Of a DNA stretch of 64,000 bases, positions 52,832 to 62,561 are shown piece after piece; the first letter of the stretch is position 1, and each line of letters opens with the position of its first letter. The stretch is from Affinundibacterium nitidum (GTDB lineage Bacteria; Pseudomonadota; Gammaproteobacteria; Burkholderiales; Burkholderiaceae_D). Under the pieces are notes generated by a model. That model ran no database searches and was not told where the DNA came from. It saw only the letters and a list, made by a program, of their open reading frames with translations. Both the position numbers and the translations under genes were made by a program. The stretch lies in contig NZ_JACOFZ010000001.1 of NCBI RefSeq assembly GCF_014284155.1, positions 434,001-498,000 on the forward strand, in the 5' to 3' direction.

Positions 52832-53674
52832 TTAATATTCCAATTGCGCACCTACCATAGGAGCAGAGTTAAATCTCAAACTACTTGTCGCAGTAGATAT
52901 GAGTTTATCAGCAATGCGCACAAATGCATTGGATGCCTTTGATAAAGGGAACGCTTCTACAACAGAGCGCCCTAATTCAGTAGCACGTTTCAAATACAAA
53001 TCTTCCGGAATGTAGCCGACAAGATCAAGATCTACCGCCAAGTAACGTTTCGCGGTCATTGAAAGATTAGCAAATATAAGTTCCGCTTGCGCTTGATTCA
53101 CGTTCGTTACAACAATACCGAATTCACGAATACCCAAACTACTTTGCAAGCGTTTAATTAAGCCATAAGCAATTTTGATGGTAGATGGATCAGCCGATAA
53201 CTGAATAATTACGTCGCTATCGTCAAAAGACGATAAGAGAAATGTATCATCAGCATTCAATTCGCAATCAACCACGACGACATCAGAACGACTTGCGGCG
53301 ATGTCAAACACCTTTGAAAGCTCGCGAAATCCGCTTTTTGGTAGTTGTAAAGATTGCGGCGTCGAGTGGCTTACTTTGGTCACGGATAAGCCAGGCGAAA
53401 CCTCTTTAATTACAAATTCCATTGTACGCTTTTGTCGTGCCACATCCAACAAAGTCTGATCAGCTTGTAAGTTGAGCCACGCGCTCAAACTTGACGCCGA
53501 AGTTTTCGCATCCACCATCAACGTATGCTTTCCTTTACGAGCCAAACTTGCTGACAAATTAATTACTGTGCCATTTCGTTCTGATTCAGGCAAAGCAGAC
53601 AAAAAGGTAAGGACCCTCTTTTGCGGCAATTCCAACATACGACGAAGGCCTTCGGCCTGATCAAAGTTAGCCAA
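52832..53674 (-). CDS. flhG: FlhG/FleN-like protein with degenerate P-loop
   Basis: About 280 residues from a TTG start at 53674, chosen because GGAGGT lies 5 bases upstream and the sequence ANFDQAEGLRRML directly after it is the FlhG N-terminus; a longer frame from ATG 53710 overlaps flhF by 44 bases. Residues 5-11 are DQAEGLR, the DQAxxLR helix that activates FlhF GTPase. Where MinD-type ATPases have KGGVGKT, this protein reads LPESERNGT (about 28-36), without the Lys or Gly pattern. The Walker B-like strand VVVVDCE remains. FlhG controls flagellar number and placement with FlhF. Here ATP binding is probably lost or altered. Confidence 0.88.
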   Translation of the reverse strand: MANFDQAEGLRRMLELPQKRVLTFLSALPESERNGTVINLSASLARKGKHTLMVDAKTSASSLSAWLNLQADQTLLDVARQKRTMEFVIKEVSPGLSVTKVSHSTPQSLQLPKSGFRELSKVFDIAASRSDVVVVDCELNADDTFLLSSFDDSDVIIQLSADPSTIKIAYGLIKRLQSSLGIREFGIVVTNVNQAQAELIFANLSMTAKRYLAVDLDLVGYIPEDLYLKRATELGRSVVEAFPLSKASNAFVRIADKLISTATSSLRFNSAPMVGAQLEY

Positions 53675-54926
53675 GAGACACCTCCAGTCGTGCTGTATCG
53701 CCGTTGCCATTTGCCATTAACAATGGAAGTTCATCATTTTGTAGCTTATAGGCAGAAGTTTCACGTTTTAATTTAAAGGCACGATCTACGAGGTATTGTT
53801 TATTCGCGATATGCAGATCCTCAGGAACACGCTGTCCACTTGCAACATAGTAGATATGTAGTTTCTGCCTAATGGCAATATCGAGTGCGCCACCAATCGT
53901 CGCTGCTTCATCTAGCTTGGTCAAAATGCAACCTGACAAACCCGCACCAGCATACGCTCTCACAACTTCACTGAGCGTCTCCCCTGTTGATGTCGCATTT
54001 AGGCATAGCAAACGCTTTACATCTAAACCGCTACCAGACAACATCGCTACCTGCTCAGTCACCATCTTGTCTCGTTGACTGACCCCAACGGTATCGATCA
54101 AAACAGTATGCTTATTCTTTAATTCAGCAAGCGCTATTCTTAGGTCCGCTTCATCCTTCACTGAATGGACCATCACACCTAGAATCTTGCCGTAGATGCG
54201 CAGTTGTTCATAAGCACCAATACGATAACCATCCGTCGTAATCAACGCGAGCTTTGAAGGACCATGGCGCATCACACAACGTGCAGCAAGTTTTGCCGTT
54301 GTCGTCGTTTTACCAACTCCAGTCGGGCCCACCAAAGCATATACGCCACCTTTCTCTAAGATCTCACTTTCGTTTGAGATCGTCGACAGGTTGCGGCTCA
54401 AAATACTCTTAATCCAATCTAAACCATTATTAGATTGTTCGGTTTCAGGGAGTTTTTCGATCACATGACGGGCTAAACTTGCACTAAATCCCGTTGCCAA
54501 CATTTCTCGCATCAACTCTGCTTTTCGTGGTTCACGTTGTTGAGTATTGATCCAAGAAATTTCTGAAATCTTGTTTTCAAGGATACTGCGCATAGAACGA
54601 ATTTCACGCATCATCTGTGCGACCTCGCCTGGACTCACCAAACTTTCCATCTCTAAACCAGATTTCAATCCATGCAAAATTTCCGTACTTTGGGCTCTTG
54701 CTTTTAAACCTGCACCTTGCGGATTAAAGCGCAATTCCGAATCATTATGTTTTGGTTTCGCTGGCTCTGGTGAAATCGACCCGAGACTACTGTCGTCCAT
54801 CGCCAAAATCTCTACATTTCCATCGACGTTTTTATTCGACAAGATCACTGCGTCGACACCTAGGGCATCACGCACTTTACGCAATGCCTCGCGAGAAGTT
54901 GGTGCAGTAAATTTTTTAACGTTCAT
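53667..54926 (-). CDS. flhF: Flagellar biosynthesis GTPase FlhF
   Basis: A 419-residue SRP-type GTPase that places the flagellum, usually at the pole. The basic N-terminal B domain starts MNVKKFTAPTSREALRKVRD. The NG domain has G1 GPTGVGKTTTTAKLAAR near residue 198, TTDGYRIGAYEQLRIYG, VLIDTVGVSQRD (G3) and LTKLDEAATIGG (G4). Its ATG overlaps the flhA TGA (ATGA), and its end overlaps the FlhG start by 8 bp. Confidence 0.96.
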   Translation of the reverse strand: MNVKKFTAPTSREALRKVRDALGVDAVILSNKNVDGNVEILAMDDSSLGSISPEPAKPKHNDSELRFNPQGAGLKARAQSTEILHGLKSGLEMESLVSPGEVAQMMREIRSMRSILENKISEISWINTQQREPRKAELMREMLATGFSASLARHVIEKLPETEQSNNGLDWIKSILSRNLSTISNESEILEKGGVYALVGPTGVGKTTTTAKLAARCVMRHGPSKLALITTDGYRIGAYEQLRIYGKILGVMVHSVKDEADLRIALAELKNKHTVLIDTVGVSQRDKMVTEQVAMLSGSGLDVKRLLCLNATSTGETLSEVVRAYAGAGLSGCILTKLDEAATIGGALDIAIRQKLHIYYVASGQRVPEDLHIANKQYLVDRAFKLKRETSAYKLQNDELPLLMANGNGDTARLEVSLG

Positions 54927-57007
54927 AATTGACCTCCGACCAGGCTAGTCACCCGGATAGTTTTATTTTCTGGTAGTTCAGAATGCGACAAGACTTTGAC
55001 TTGCGGTAATGTGCGACGTAAGAATCGTGACAACAAAAGTCGTAGTGGGCCAGGCACTAACAGCACAGGAGTCAAGCCGAGCTGTTGTTGATGTTGTGCG
55101 GCTGATTCGGTCTGCAATGCAATGGTATCGGCCAAACCAGGTTCCATTGTTGCGCCATCAACGCCACCACCTTGAAGGGTTTGCATGAGCAATCTTTCCA
55201 GCTTCGTGTCTAGAGTCATCACCGACAGCTCATTCCCAGTTGGGAAGATTTGCTGCACAATCGCACGTCCCAAGGCGATTCTTACCTGCGCGGTCAGTTC
55301 AGTTGGATCTTGTGTCTGCGCACCAAACTCGGCAAGTGTTTCGACAATAGTCCGCATGTCACGGATATGGACACCTTCTATCAGTAAGTTCTGCAAGACT
55401 TTCTGTATTGCTGAAAGAGAAAGCAAACGTGGCGTTAAGTCTTCAATCAATTTAGGCGAATCTTTTCCTAAATGATCAAGCAATTGTTGAACCTCATGAC
55501 GTCCAAGTAACTCGGCAGCGTTCGATGTGATGAGGTGATTCAAATGTGTTGCGACCACCGTACCAGCATCAACTACTGTATAACCAAGTGATTGGGCCAA
55601 TTCACGCGTTGAAGCGTCAATCCATACCGCGGGCAAACCGAATGCAGGGTCAGTTGTCGGTACGCCAGGTACGGTGCCCGAAACCATGCCAGGGTCAATC
55701 GCCAAGTATTGCCCCATGTTTGCTTCGCCGGTCCCTATCTCAACACCTTTCAAGCTAATTCTATAGGCGGATGGCTTGAGTTCAAGATTATCGCGAATGT
55801 GAACCGGTGGTGATAAAAATCCTATCTCTTGCGCGAATTTTTTTCGAATCCCTTTAATACGACGCAGCAGTTCTCCACCTTGGGTTTTGTCTACTAAAGG
55901 TATGAGTCGGTAGCCAACTTCTAGTCCTAAAGTATCAACAGGTAAAATGTCTTGCCAGGTCGCTTCTTCCATTTCTGGAGCCGCACTTGCTTGCTCGACT
56001 TTATTCTCAGTAGGAACTTCAGCTTCTTTACGATGACTCATCATATATGCTGCACCCGCCATGGCCGACGCCAATAATAAGAACGCAAAGTGCGGCATAC
56101 CTGGAATGATTCCCAAACCACCAATAATGCCCGCGGTGATATACATGACCTGAGGTTTAGCGAAAAGCTGGCTGACGAATTGGTTACCGATATCTTCTTC
56201 ACTCGCGACTCGAGAGACAACGATACCGGCAGCGGTTGAAATGATTAATGAAGGAATTTGAGCCACCAAACCATCACCAATTGCAAGCAAGGTGTATATT
56301 TTTGACGCGTTTGAAAAATCCAAATCGTGTTGGACCATACCAACAATCAAGCCACCCACAATATTGATCAAGGTAACCATAATGCCTGCAACCGCGTCAC
56401 CTTTTACATATTTACTTGCACCATCCATAGCGCCGTAAAACTCGGCTTCTTGGGCCACTTCGGTACGGCGACGACGCGCCTCCTGTTCAGCGATAAGACC
56501 AGCATTTAAGTCTGCATCAATCGCCATTTGCTTACCCGGCATCGCATCCAATGCGAATCGTGCACCAACTTCGGCAATACGACCGGCACCTTTGGTCACC
56601 ACAGTAAAGTTAATGATAGTCAAAATAACGAAGACGACGATACCGACGGTATAGTTCCCCCCAATCAGAAAGTGTCCAAATGCTTCGATGACTTTGCCAG
56701 CAGCATCGGGACCGGTGTGCCCTTCCGTCAAAACGACACGTGTTGAGGCTACGTTTAGCGAAAGGCGTAGCATTGTACTGACCAGCAAAACAGTCGGAAA
56801 TACCATGAAGTCGAGTGGCTTCACCGTATAAAGACTCGTTAATAAAATAATGATCGACAGGGCAATATTGAAGCTAAAAAAAATGTCTAGGGCGAACGGT
56901 GGCAAGGGCAATATCATCATCGCAAGCATCATGATGATCAAAATAGGCGCCGCGATCGCCTTCGATCCTGGGCCACTAATCCAAGCACTAACTTTCATCC
57001 AATTCAT
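54923..57007 (-). CDS. flhA: Flagellar type III export protein FlhA
   Basis: A 694-residue inner-membrane export gate component. Eight transmembrane helices lie in the first ~320 residues, with LSLNVASTRVVLTEG and the cytoplasmic FHIPEP-type loop (RFALDAMPGKQMAIDADLNAG). The C-terminal cytoplasmic domain (about 340-694) forms the docking ring. Overlaps of 4 bp with flhB and with flhF show coupling. Confidence 0.97.
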   Translation of the reverse strand: MNWMKVSAWISGPGSKAIAAPILIIMMLAMMILPLPPFALDIFFSFNIALSIIILLTSLYTVKPLDFMVFPTVLLVSTMLRLSLNVASTRVVLTEGHTGPDAAGKVIEAFGHFLIGGNYTVGIVVFVILTIINFTVVTKGAGRIAEVGARFALDAMPGKQMAIDADLNAGLIAEQEARRRRTEVAQEAEFYGAMDGASKYVKGDAVAGIMVTLINIVGGLIVGMVQHDLDFSNASKIYTLLAIGDGLVAQIPSLIISTAAGIVVSRVASEEDIGNQFVSQLFAKPQVMYITAGIIGGLGIIPGMPHFAFLLLASAMAGAAYMMSHRKEAEVPTENKVEQASAAPEMEEATWQDILPVDTLGLEVGYRLIPLVDKTQGGELLRRIKGIRKKFAQEIGFLSPPVHIRDNLELKPSAYRISLKGVEIGTGEANMGQYLAIDPGMVSGTVPGVPTTDPAFGLPAVWIDASTRELAQSLGYTVVDAGTVVATHLNHLITSNAAELLGRHEVQQLLDHLGKDSPKLIEDLTPRLLSLSAIQKVLQNLLIEGVHIRDMRTIVETLAEFGAQTQDPTELTAQVRIALGRAIVQQIFPTGNELSVMTLDTKLERLLMQTLQGGGVDGATMEPGLADTIALQTESAAQHQQQLGLTPVLLVPGPLRLLLSRFLRRTLPQVKVLSHSELPENKTIRVTSLVGGQL

Positions 57008-58155
57008 ACTTCAACCTCGTTCACTTTATTAAGTGGATCTAATTCTTTTGGAACTTCAACATTACTCGGCTCTGTTGGACGCAATCCACCATTTTTCTTG
57101 AAAGTACGAAGTTGAAATACGTAAGCCAATACTTCAGCAACTGCGGCGTATAAGGCTTCTGGAATTTGATCACCTAACTCCGTATGCTTGTGCAATGCGC
57201 GCGCTAGTGGTGGCGCCTCCAAGATTGGAACGTTATGTTCTTTCGCCAATTCCCGAATTTTGGCTGCGACTTCATCGACGCCCTTTGCCACAACCCGGGG
57301 TGCACCATTTCCATCCGAGTATTTCAATGCGACGGAAAAATGTGTCGGGTTAGTGACAACGACATCTGCGGTTGGAACTTCTGCCATCATGCGGCGTCTC
57401 GCCATCTCACGTTGTTGTTGACGAATCTTCGCTTTGATTTGTGGATTACCATTAGCTTCTTTTGACTCTTGCACCACCTCTTGATGCGTCATTTTTAGCT
57501 TTTCGGCATAGGACCACATTTGATAAGGCGCGTCGATCGCAGCAATCAGAACCAATCCCGCTACGATTGCCAAAAATGAGAAACCGAGCATACTTCCCAG
57601 ATGTTGCGGGCCGCTATCAATGGTCTCCAACACCAAACCAAAAATTGCTTCTTTCTGGCGATTAATGACAACCCAGGCGATAGCACCAATCAGAATGGTT
57701 TTTAAGATTGCTTTCACGAGTTCCACCCCAGCCCGCGCCGAGATAATGTTTCCAAGACCGCTCAGTGGGTCCATACGTTCGAACTTCGGCTGAAACGCCT
57801 TTGCGCTGAATAACCAACCACCAATCAATAAAGGTGATCCAATCGCTGCGATAATAAATAGCAGTGCAATTGGAGTAAATGCGATGAACACGTCGGCGAT
57901 CATTGCCGCAATCTTAGAGGTAAGAAAGCTTGGATCAAATGCAGCGGCCCGTTCAAAACCAAGGCCGCTAGTCAATACCGATCCTAGTCGATGTGATAAG
58001 CTCCCCCCCATAGCGTATAAGCCACCACCAGCTGCTAGTAACACCAAGCATGTGGAAAGCTCACGCGAACGCGGAACGTCCCCCTCTTCCCTTGCTTTCT
58101 CAAGCCTCTGGGGTGACGCCTCTTCGGTTCGTTCTAGTCCGCTATCTTCTGCCAT
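57004..58155 (-). CDS. flhB: Flagellar type III export protein FlhB
   Basis: A 383-residue export-switch protein with four transmembrane helices and a cytoplasmic domain. The self-cleavage motif NPTH is at residues 269-272, next to HFSVALKY, and the length and position match E. coli FlhB. The N-terminal GLERTEEASPQRLEKAREEGDVPRS is typical. It is the first gene of flhB-flhA-flhF-flhG-fliA-motC-motD; upstream lies a terminator at 58345. Confidence 0.97.
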   Translation of the reverse strand: MAEDSGLERTEEASPQRLEKAREEGDVPRSRELSTCLVLLAAGGGLYAMGGSLSHRLGSVLTSGLGFERAAAFDPSFLTSKIAAMIADVFIAFTPIALLFIIAAIGSPLLIGGWLFSAKAFQPKFERMDPLSGLGNIISARAGVELVKAILKTILIGAIAWVVINRQKEAIFGLVLETIDSGPQHLGSMLGFSFLAIVAGLVLIAAIDAPYQMWSYAEKLKMTHQEVVQESKEANGNPQIKAKIRQQQREMARRRMMAEVPTADVVVTNPTHFSVALKYSDGNGAPRVVAKGVDEVAAKIRELAKEHNVPILEAPPLARALHKHTELGDQIPEALYAAVAEVLAYVFQLRTFKKNGGLRPTEPSNVEVPKELDPLNKVNEVEV

Positions 58156-58344
58156 TACCGTGACCTATCACAAATACTCAACACTACTTCTGTCATAGCT
58201 GAGATTATTCGCGAAATCATCGGAAAGGGATCGTCTGAATAGACCGAGTTTCCACCCTTATTTCCCAAGAACAAGTATTTTAAGCTGCTCATTTTGCCCG
58301 GTAAATGCTGGCTCAACGCGCTTTGATTGACATTGTTAGTACAT

Positions 58345-58371
58345 TAAAAAAGCCGTCGAGACGACGGCTTT
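58345..58371 (-). terminator. Intrinsic terminator after the HDOD gene
   Basis: On the minus strand, AAAGCCGTC (58371-58363) pairs with GACGGCTTT (58357-58349) around a 5-base loop, and T continues to 58346. It ends the transcript coming from the chemotaxis/HDOD genes before the flhB promoter region. Confidence 0.9.
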
Positions 58372-58421
58372 CGGGGGAAGATACTGGCTTTGAAGAGAAT
58401 GTTGTAGTGTGGGCTAAGACA

Positions 58422-59636
58422 CTAGGCGGAAATAATATTTTTCGACCAAACTAAAGAGGACAAATGGGCTTTGTTCACATCCCCAGGCGCAATTTTCAAT
58501 GTTTCAGACAAAGACTGTACCAACATGCTATTGAGTTCACAGGCCTCTGCAAGAGCCAGATAAGGCCCATAAATACCGCCGCGAGACACCAATGCTTCAA
58601 CCACACTCTCCGGTAATTGAATGGTCGACAAGACCTCTTCCATTGGCAATCCAAGCAAACGATCTAACAGCGAAAACATACCAGCAACAAACAAATTTTC
58701 AGCTTCGGTCTTGGACATAAATGGTTGTCCAAGCAATTCCGCGAAACGCCCGCGCACAATCGCGGTTTCTAATAACACCGGAGAATTACCGTTAGTACTA
58801 GCGGTTGCCAACAGCAGAGAAAGCCAACGGTATAACGGACTGTAACCTAGAATCGTCACCGCATGCTTCAGAGATTGCACTTCTGTGCGCAAACCAAACC
58901 CAGCAGAGTTAATATAACGCAAGAGCTTATATGCGAGCGCAGCATCGCGCTTAACGACCGTTTCTAACTGCTGGATATCTGCATTTTTGCGAATCATCTC
59001 CATCAACTGGAGAATTGTTGTTTGCGTGGTATTGAGTCCTTTATGACTTGGATTTGGTCTCGGAGTTAGGTGTAATTTTCCGACAAAACTGCTCAATCCC
59101 AAGGCGGCGCAAGCTTCAAAACTCTGCCAACTTCCCACATTTCTTGCCACCATTTGTACGTTGGATTGCTTCAGTGCCGCATAGGTTTTTGCCTGAGCAG
59201 CCAGATTCGCTCCATCGATTTGAACTTCGAAATGGGTAATTAATGAGAAAATTGAACGGTCAAGAGCTGTGGCATCAGCGTTTCTCAAACAAATACCAAA
59301 TCCTAACTGCCTCAATTCTTTGATCGCATCTAGAGATTGTTGGTCTCCAAAATATCGTTTCGAAAAAATCAGTACCGTATTTGCAGGTGCTAATTTTTTT
59401 AAGCTCGCTGCTTGAAGCAACCCAGGAACTGCCTCTAAGAAAATAATGCTATCCCCAAGGAGAAAACCGTTTTCTTCATCGTTAAGCTCGTCAGCCACAA
59501 AGGCGATTAGAGCGTCGATCGCAGGGACGTCGACCTCACCACTAGCACTCTTACTTTGCCAAGATAACTGAAAACCAACTACACGCTGCGCTGGATCTAA
59601 AAGAGGTTCTCGAACGATGAAATTTGGCTGACTCAT
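58422..59636 (-). CDS. Degenerate EAL-HDOD signalling protein (YuxH-like)
   Basis: A 404-residue cytoplasmic protein. The N-terminal ~200 residues resemble an EAL domain but the EAL, Asp and Glu catalytic motifs are missing (the usual start appears as REPLLDPAQRVVGFQL), so no phosphodiesterase activity is expected. The C-terminal half is HDOD, with RDAALAYKLLRYINSAGFG and YSPLYRWLSLLLATA. It may bind cyclic di-GMP or act in protein interaction. It sits between cheZ and flhB on the same strand, 24 bp after cheZ, and probably shares its transcript. Confidence 0.85.
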   Translation of the reverse strand: MSQPNFIVREPLLDPAQRVVGFQLSWQSKSASGEVDVPAIDALIAFVADELNDEENGFLLGDSIIFLEAVPGLLQAASLKKLAPANTVLIFSKRYFGDQQSLDAIKELRQLGFGICLRNADATALDRSIFSLITHFEVQIDGANLAAQAKTYAALKQSNVQMVARNVGSWQSFEACAALGLSSFVGKLHLTPRPNPSHKGLNTTQTTILQLMEMIRKNADIQQLETVVKRDAALAYKLLRYINSAGFGLRTEVQSLKHAVTILGYSPLYRWLSLLLATASTNGNSPVLLETAIVRGRFAELLGQPFMSKTEAENLFVAGMFSLLDRLLGLPMEEVLSTIQLPESVVEALVSRGGIYGPYLALAEACELNSMLVQSLSETLKIAPGDVNKAHLSSLVWSKNIISA

Positions 59637-59660
59637 AAATTTTGTATTGAAGGTGAAACG

Positions 59661-60290
59661 CTAAAACCCGAGACTATCTAACAAGTCATCAACCTGTCCT
59701 TGGTTTGCAACCACGTCAGACTTACCCTCAGGGTTTACTTGCGGGCCGTTCAGCAAACCATCTTGCTGAGGACGCTTAATTTGTTCGGGAGAATACTCGA
59801 TAAGCAGCTGTACCAATTGCTGCTCTAAGTGTTGGGCTAATTCGGTGACTTTCTTGATTACTTGGCCAGTCAAGTCTTGGAAATCTTGAGCCATCATAAT
59901 TTCAATTAGATGAGCCTTTGTTTCCTTCGTATGGGTATTGGTCGACTCCAAAAACCCCAATGTCCTTTCTAATTGCGCCCGGTATTGTTCTTGGGACGCA
60001 TTAGCAGCAAGAAGTGACTTAATCTGTATCGCCAGATCTTTTGCTCCATCATCGAGCGACTCTTGCAAAGGAATCGCAGCATCGGTAGCGTTTAGTACAC
60101 GCTGTGCAGCACGCTCTGACAACTTTGCCACATAATCGAGTCGATCACGTGCGTCAGGAATATCCTCAGCCGCGCGTTCAAGGAGTTTATCTAGTCCCAG
60201 ACCACGCAGGCTGTCATGCAAAAGGCGTGTCATATGTCCAACACGAACCAAAAGCTCGTCGTGTTGAGAGTGTTCAACTCTGGTGTTCAT
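59661..60290 (-). CDS. cheZ: CheY-P phosphatase CheZ
   Basis: A 209-residue helical protein that removes phosphate from CheY-P. The active-site helix has QDFQDLTGQVIKKV, including the catalytic Gln. The last residues, QVDDLLDSLGF, match the CheY-binding C-terminal helix of E. coli CheZ almost exactly. It starts 27 bp after cheY. Confidence 0.96.
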   Translation of the reverse strand: MNTRVEHSQHDELLVRVGHMTRLLHDSLRGLGLDKLLERAAEDIPDARDRLDYVAKLSERAAQRVLNATDAAIPLQESLDDGAKDLAIQIKSLLAANASQEQYRAQLERTLGFLESTNTHTKETKAHLIEIMMAQDFQDLTGQVIKKVTELAQHLEQQLVQLLIEYSPEQIKRPQQDGLLNGPQVNPEGKSDVVANQGQVDDLLDSLGF

Positions 60291-60317
60291 ATCGACTCCG
60301 AAAGATCTCGATTTGAT

Positions 60318-60713
60318 TTAAGCGGGCTTGCCTAACTTTTCGAAAATCTTTTGTAGCTTCTCGTCCAAGGTTGCGGCAGTAAATGGTTTAACGACGTAAC
60401 CATTTGCACCTGCTTGTGCGGCAGCGATAATGTTTTCTTTCTTCGCTTCTGCAGTGACCATCAAAACAGGTAATTTAGCCAAAGCAGGGTCAGCACGAAT
60501 ATGCTGCAACATCGTCAAACCATCCATATTTGGCATGTTCCAGTCCGAGATAACAAAGTCAAAGTCCCCACTCTTCAACTTAGCCAAACCCAGAGCTCCA
60601 TCTTCCGCCTCATCAACGTTTGAATATCCGAGCTCCTTGAGCAAATTTCTCACAATGCGACGCATCGTTGAAAAATCGTCAACAACTAAAAACTTGAGGT
60701 TTTGATCAGCCAT
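60318..60713 (-). CDS. cheY: Chemotaxis response regulator CheY
   Basis: A 131-residue single-domain response regulator. The acidic pocket is D12/D13, the phosphorylated Asp is D57 in ISDWNMP, followed by the Thr in MVTAEA and the Lys in VVKPF. These residues and length match E. coli CheY. It binds FliM to switch rotation. cheZ is 27 bp downstream. Confidence 0.97.
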   Translation of the reverse strand: MADQNLKFLVVDDFSTMRRIVRNLLKELGYSNVDEAEDGALGLAKLKSGDFDFVISDWNMPNMDGLTMLQHIRADPALAKLPVLMVTAEAKKENIIAAAQAGANGYVVKPFTAATLDEKLQKIFEKLGKPA

Positions 60714-60811
60714 AAATTACTCCATGATTTCTAAAGGACGGGTAATACACATTATCGGTTATATAAACAAATTTGGGGAAGCAAAATACAACAACAGTCA
60801 ACAATAAGACA

Positions 60812-61888
60812 CTAAACACGCAACGCTCTGCTACCGTGTTGCTCCAAATACCCAAGGACACGTGTAGGTAAATCGTTCAAGGCCGCGACTTCATGCACCG
60901 CACCCACGGCAATAGCTTCCCGTGGCATTCCAAATACCACGCAGGTGGCTTCGTCTTGAGCAAAGTTAAAGGCGCCCGCTGCCTTCATTTCCAACATACC
61001 CTCCGCACCATCTTTTCCCATGCCAGTCAAAATGACACCGACTGCATTCTTCCCTGCAAATTTTGCCGCAGAACGAAACAAGACATCAACCGAAGGACGA
61101 TGACGATTAACCGGTTCCGACGCGTCCAATTCAGTGACGTAATTCGCACCACTACGAGCCAACTTCAGATGAGAATGTCCAGGTGCGATATAGGCATGAC
61201 CTGGCAGAATCCGCTCACCACCTTGTGCCTCAGAGACGGAAATCTTACAAATTCCGTCCAGACGTTTAGCAAAAGATTTCGTAAAACCCTCAGGCATATG
61301 TTGAGTAATCAAGATACCCGGACAATCGGAAGGCATTTGACAGAGAAAACTCTTGATCGCTTCTGTACCACCTGTCGATGCACCAACAATAATAAGCTTC
61401 TCACTACTCAACAATGGGTTTTTCATTGCTGGCAACACGCTAGAGCTAGGTGCTGCACTTGCTACAGAACTCACTGCGCGCGTACGCACTTTTGCTTTTG
61501 ATGCCGCGCGAATTTTGTCAGTGATGACATGTGCATATTCAAGCATGCCACTTTGAATTGAAAGTTTTGGCTTGGTCACGAAATCGACCGCTCCCAGCTC
61601 CAGCGCACGCATGGTAATTTCCGACCCTCGTTCGGTCAGAGATGAAACCATGATGACTGGCATTGGCCTTAGACGCATCAATTTCTCGAGAAAATCTAAG
61701 CCGTCCATTTTCGGCATTTCGACATCCAAAGTTAGGACATCAGGATTTGTTTGTTTAATGAGTTCACGCGCAACTAAAGGATCGGGAGCAACGCCAATAA
61801 CCTCCATATCACTTTCATTTCGAATGATCTCAGACAAAATACTGCGAATAAGCGCTGAATCATCGATGATGAGAACTTTAATTTTCAT
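60812..61888 (-). CDS. cheB: Chemotaxis methylesterase/deamidase CheB
   Basis: A 358-residue protein with an N-terminal receiver (phosphorylated Asp near D55 in [11 protein letters not shown]) and a C-terminal esterase. The catalytic triad is Ser in [10 protein letters not shown], His in ITQHMPEGF and Asp in [11 protein letters not shown] Ser/Ala-rich linker (about 140-165) separates the domains. It lies 61 bp after cheD. Confidence 0.97.
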   Translation of the reverse strand: MKIKVLIIDDSALIRSILSEIIRNESDMEVIGVAPDPLVARELIKQTNPDVLTLDVEMPKMDGLDFLEKLMRLRPMPVIMVSSLTERGSEITMRALELGAVDFVTKPKLSIQSGMLEYAHVITDKIRAASKAKVRTRAVSSVASAAPSSSVLPAMKNPLLSSEKLIIVGASTGGTEAIKSFLCQMPSDCPGILITQHMPEGFTKSFAKRLDGICKISVSEAQGGERILPGHAYIAPGHSHLKLARSGANYVTELDASEPVNRHRPSVDVLFRSAAKFAGKNAVGVILTGMGKDGAEGMLEMKAAGAFNFAQDEATCVVFGMPREAIAVGAVHEVAALNDLPTRVLGYLEQHGSRALRV

Positions 61889-61949
61889 TGTGTTTCTCCG
61901 TACGAACGCCTATTCACCCAATGTAGAAGGAGCTGAGAAATCATTTTAA

Positions 61950-62558
61950 TCAAAACAAATCCACGTCACCACCAACTGGTGCACTCTTGAGCCTGCTCGC
62001 GTAATCGAGTTCGCGTTTTTTGAGCGTGTCGTTGTGTTCGACTTTGAGTTTTTTGACTAAAACCTTTCCTGTACGCGGAAAAAAATAAACTTTTCTTGGA
62101 TAGATATCGTTAAGATCTTCTGCGATTACTCGCATTCTCTCCATGCGCAGGTAGTCCAATACAAACTTCGCATTACGCTCGCCCACGTTGATCGATGTAA
62201 ACCCCCGAAGAACGTTACCACCACCGAATACTTTGGCTTCCATGTTCTCTCGCTTTGCTCCCGCCTTCAACAACTCATTGATCAATACCTCCATTGCATA
62301 GGTACCATAACGCATGGAAGCAGAGACAGGATTCTCAGAATTTTCCCCTCCGTCGGGCAACATAAAATGATTCATTCCACCAACGCCGGAAACACGATCA
62401 CGGATGCAAGCAGAAACACATGAACCGAGCACGGTCACAATCAGCATATCTTTACCGGTGAAATAATATTCTCCAGGTAGAATTTTCGCCGCATCGCAAT
62501 CAAAAGTGCGATCGTAATAAACATTCGTCGCAAAGTGTTCTTCACTAAACTGACTCAT
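61950..62558 (-). CDS. cheD: Chemoreceptor glutamine deamidase CheD
   Basis: A 202-residue enzyme with the Cys-His-Thr-type site: [11 protein letters not shown] supplies Cys, and GGMNHFMLP supplies His. It deamidates chemoreceptor glutamines. It lies 3 bp after cheR. The C-terminal Lys/Arg tail is longer than average (about 25 residues). Confidence 0.95.
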   Translation of the reverse strand: MSQFSEEHFATNVYYDRTFDCDAAKILPGEYYFTGKDMLIVTVLGSCVSACIRDRVSGVGGMNHFMLPDGGENSENPVSASMRYGTYAMEVLINELLKAGAKRENMEAKVFGGGNVLRGFTSINVGERNAKFVLDYLRMERMRVIAEDLNDIYPRKVYFFPRTGKVLVKKLKVEHNDTLKKRELDYASRLKSAPVGGDVDLF

Positions 62559-62561
62559 GGA

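Noticed and set aside
53674-53710. FlhG starting at ATG 53710
   Set aside because: It would overlap flhF by 44 bases and add residues unlike other FlhG proteins; the TTG at 53674 has a GGAGGT site and the conserved ANFDQA start.
60754-60780. TTATCGGT before cheY as a sigma-28 -10 on the minus strand
   Set aside because: At 11-base spacing the expected -35 (AAACTTTA on the plus strand) reads ATTTGGGG, so the promoter is not supported.
60893-61501. A 202-codon plus-strand frame inside cheB
   Set aside because: Antisense to well-conserved CheB catalytic regions, Cys/Thr/His-rich and without family features.
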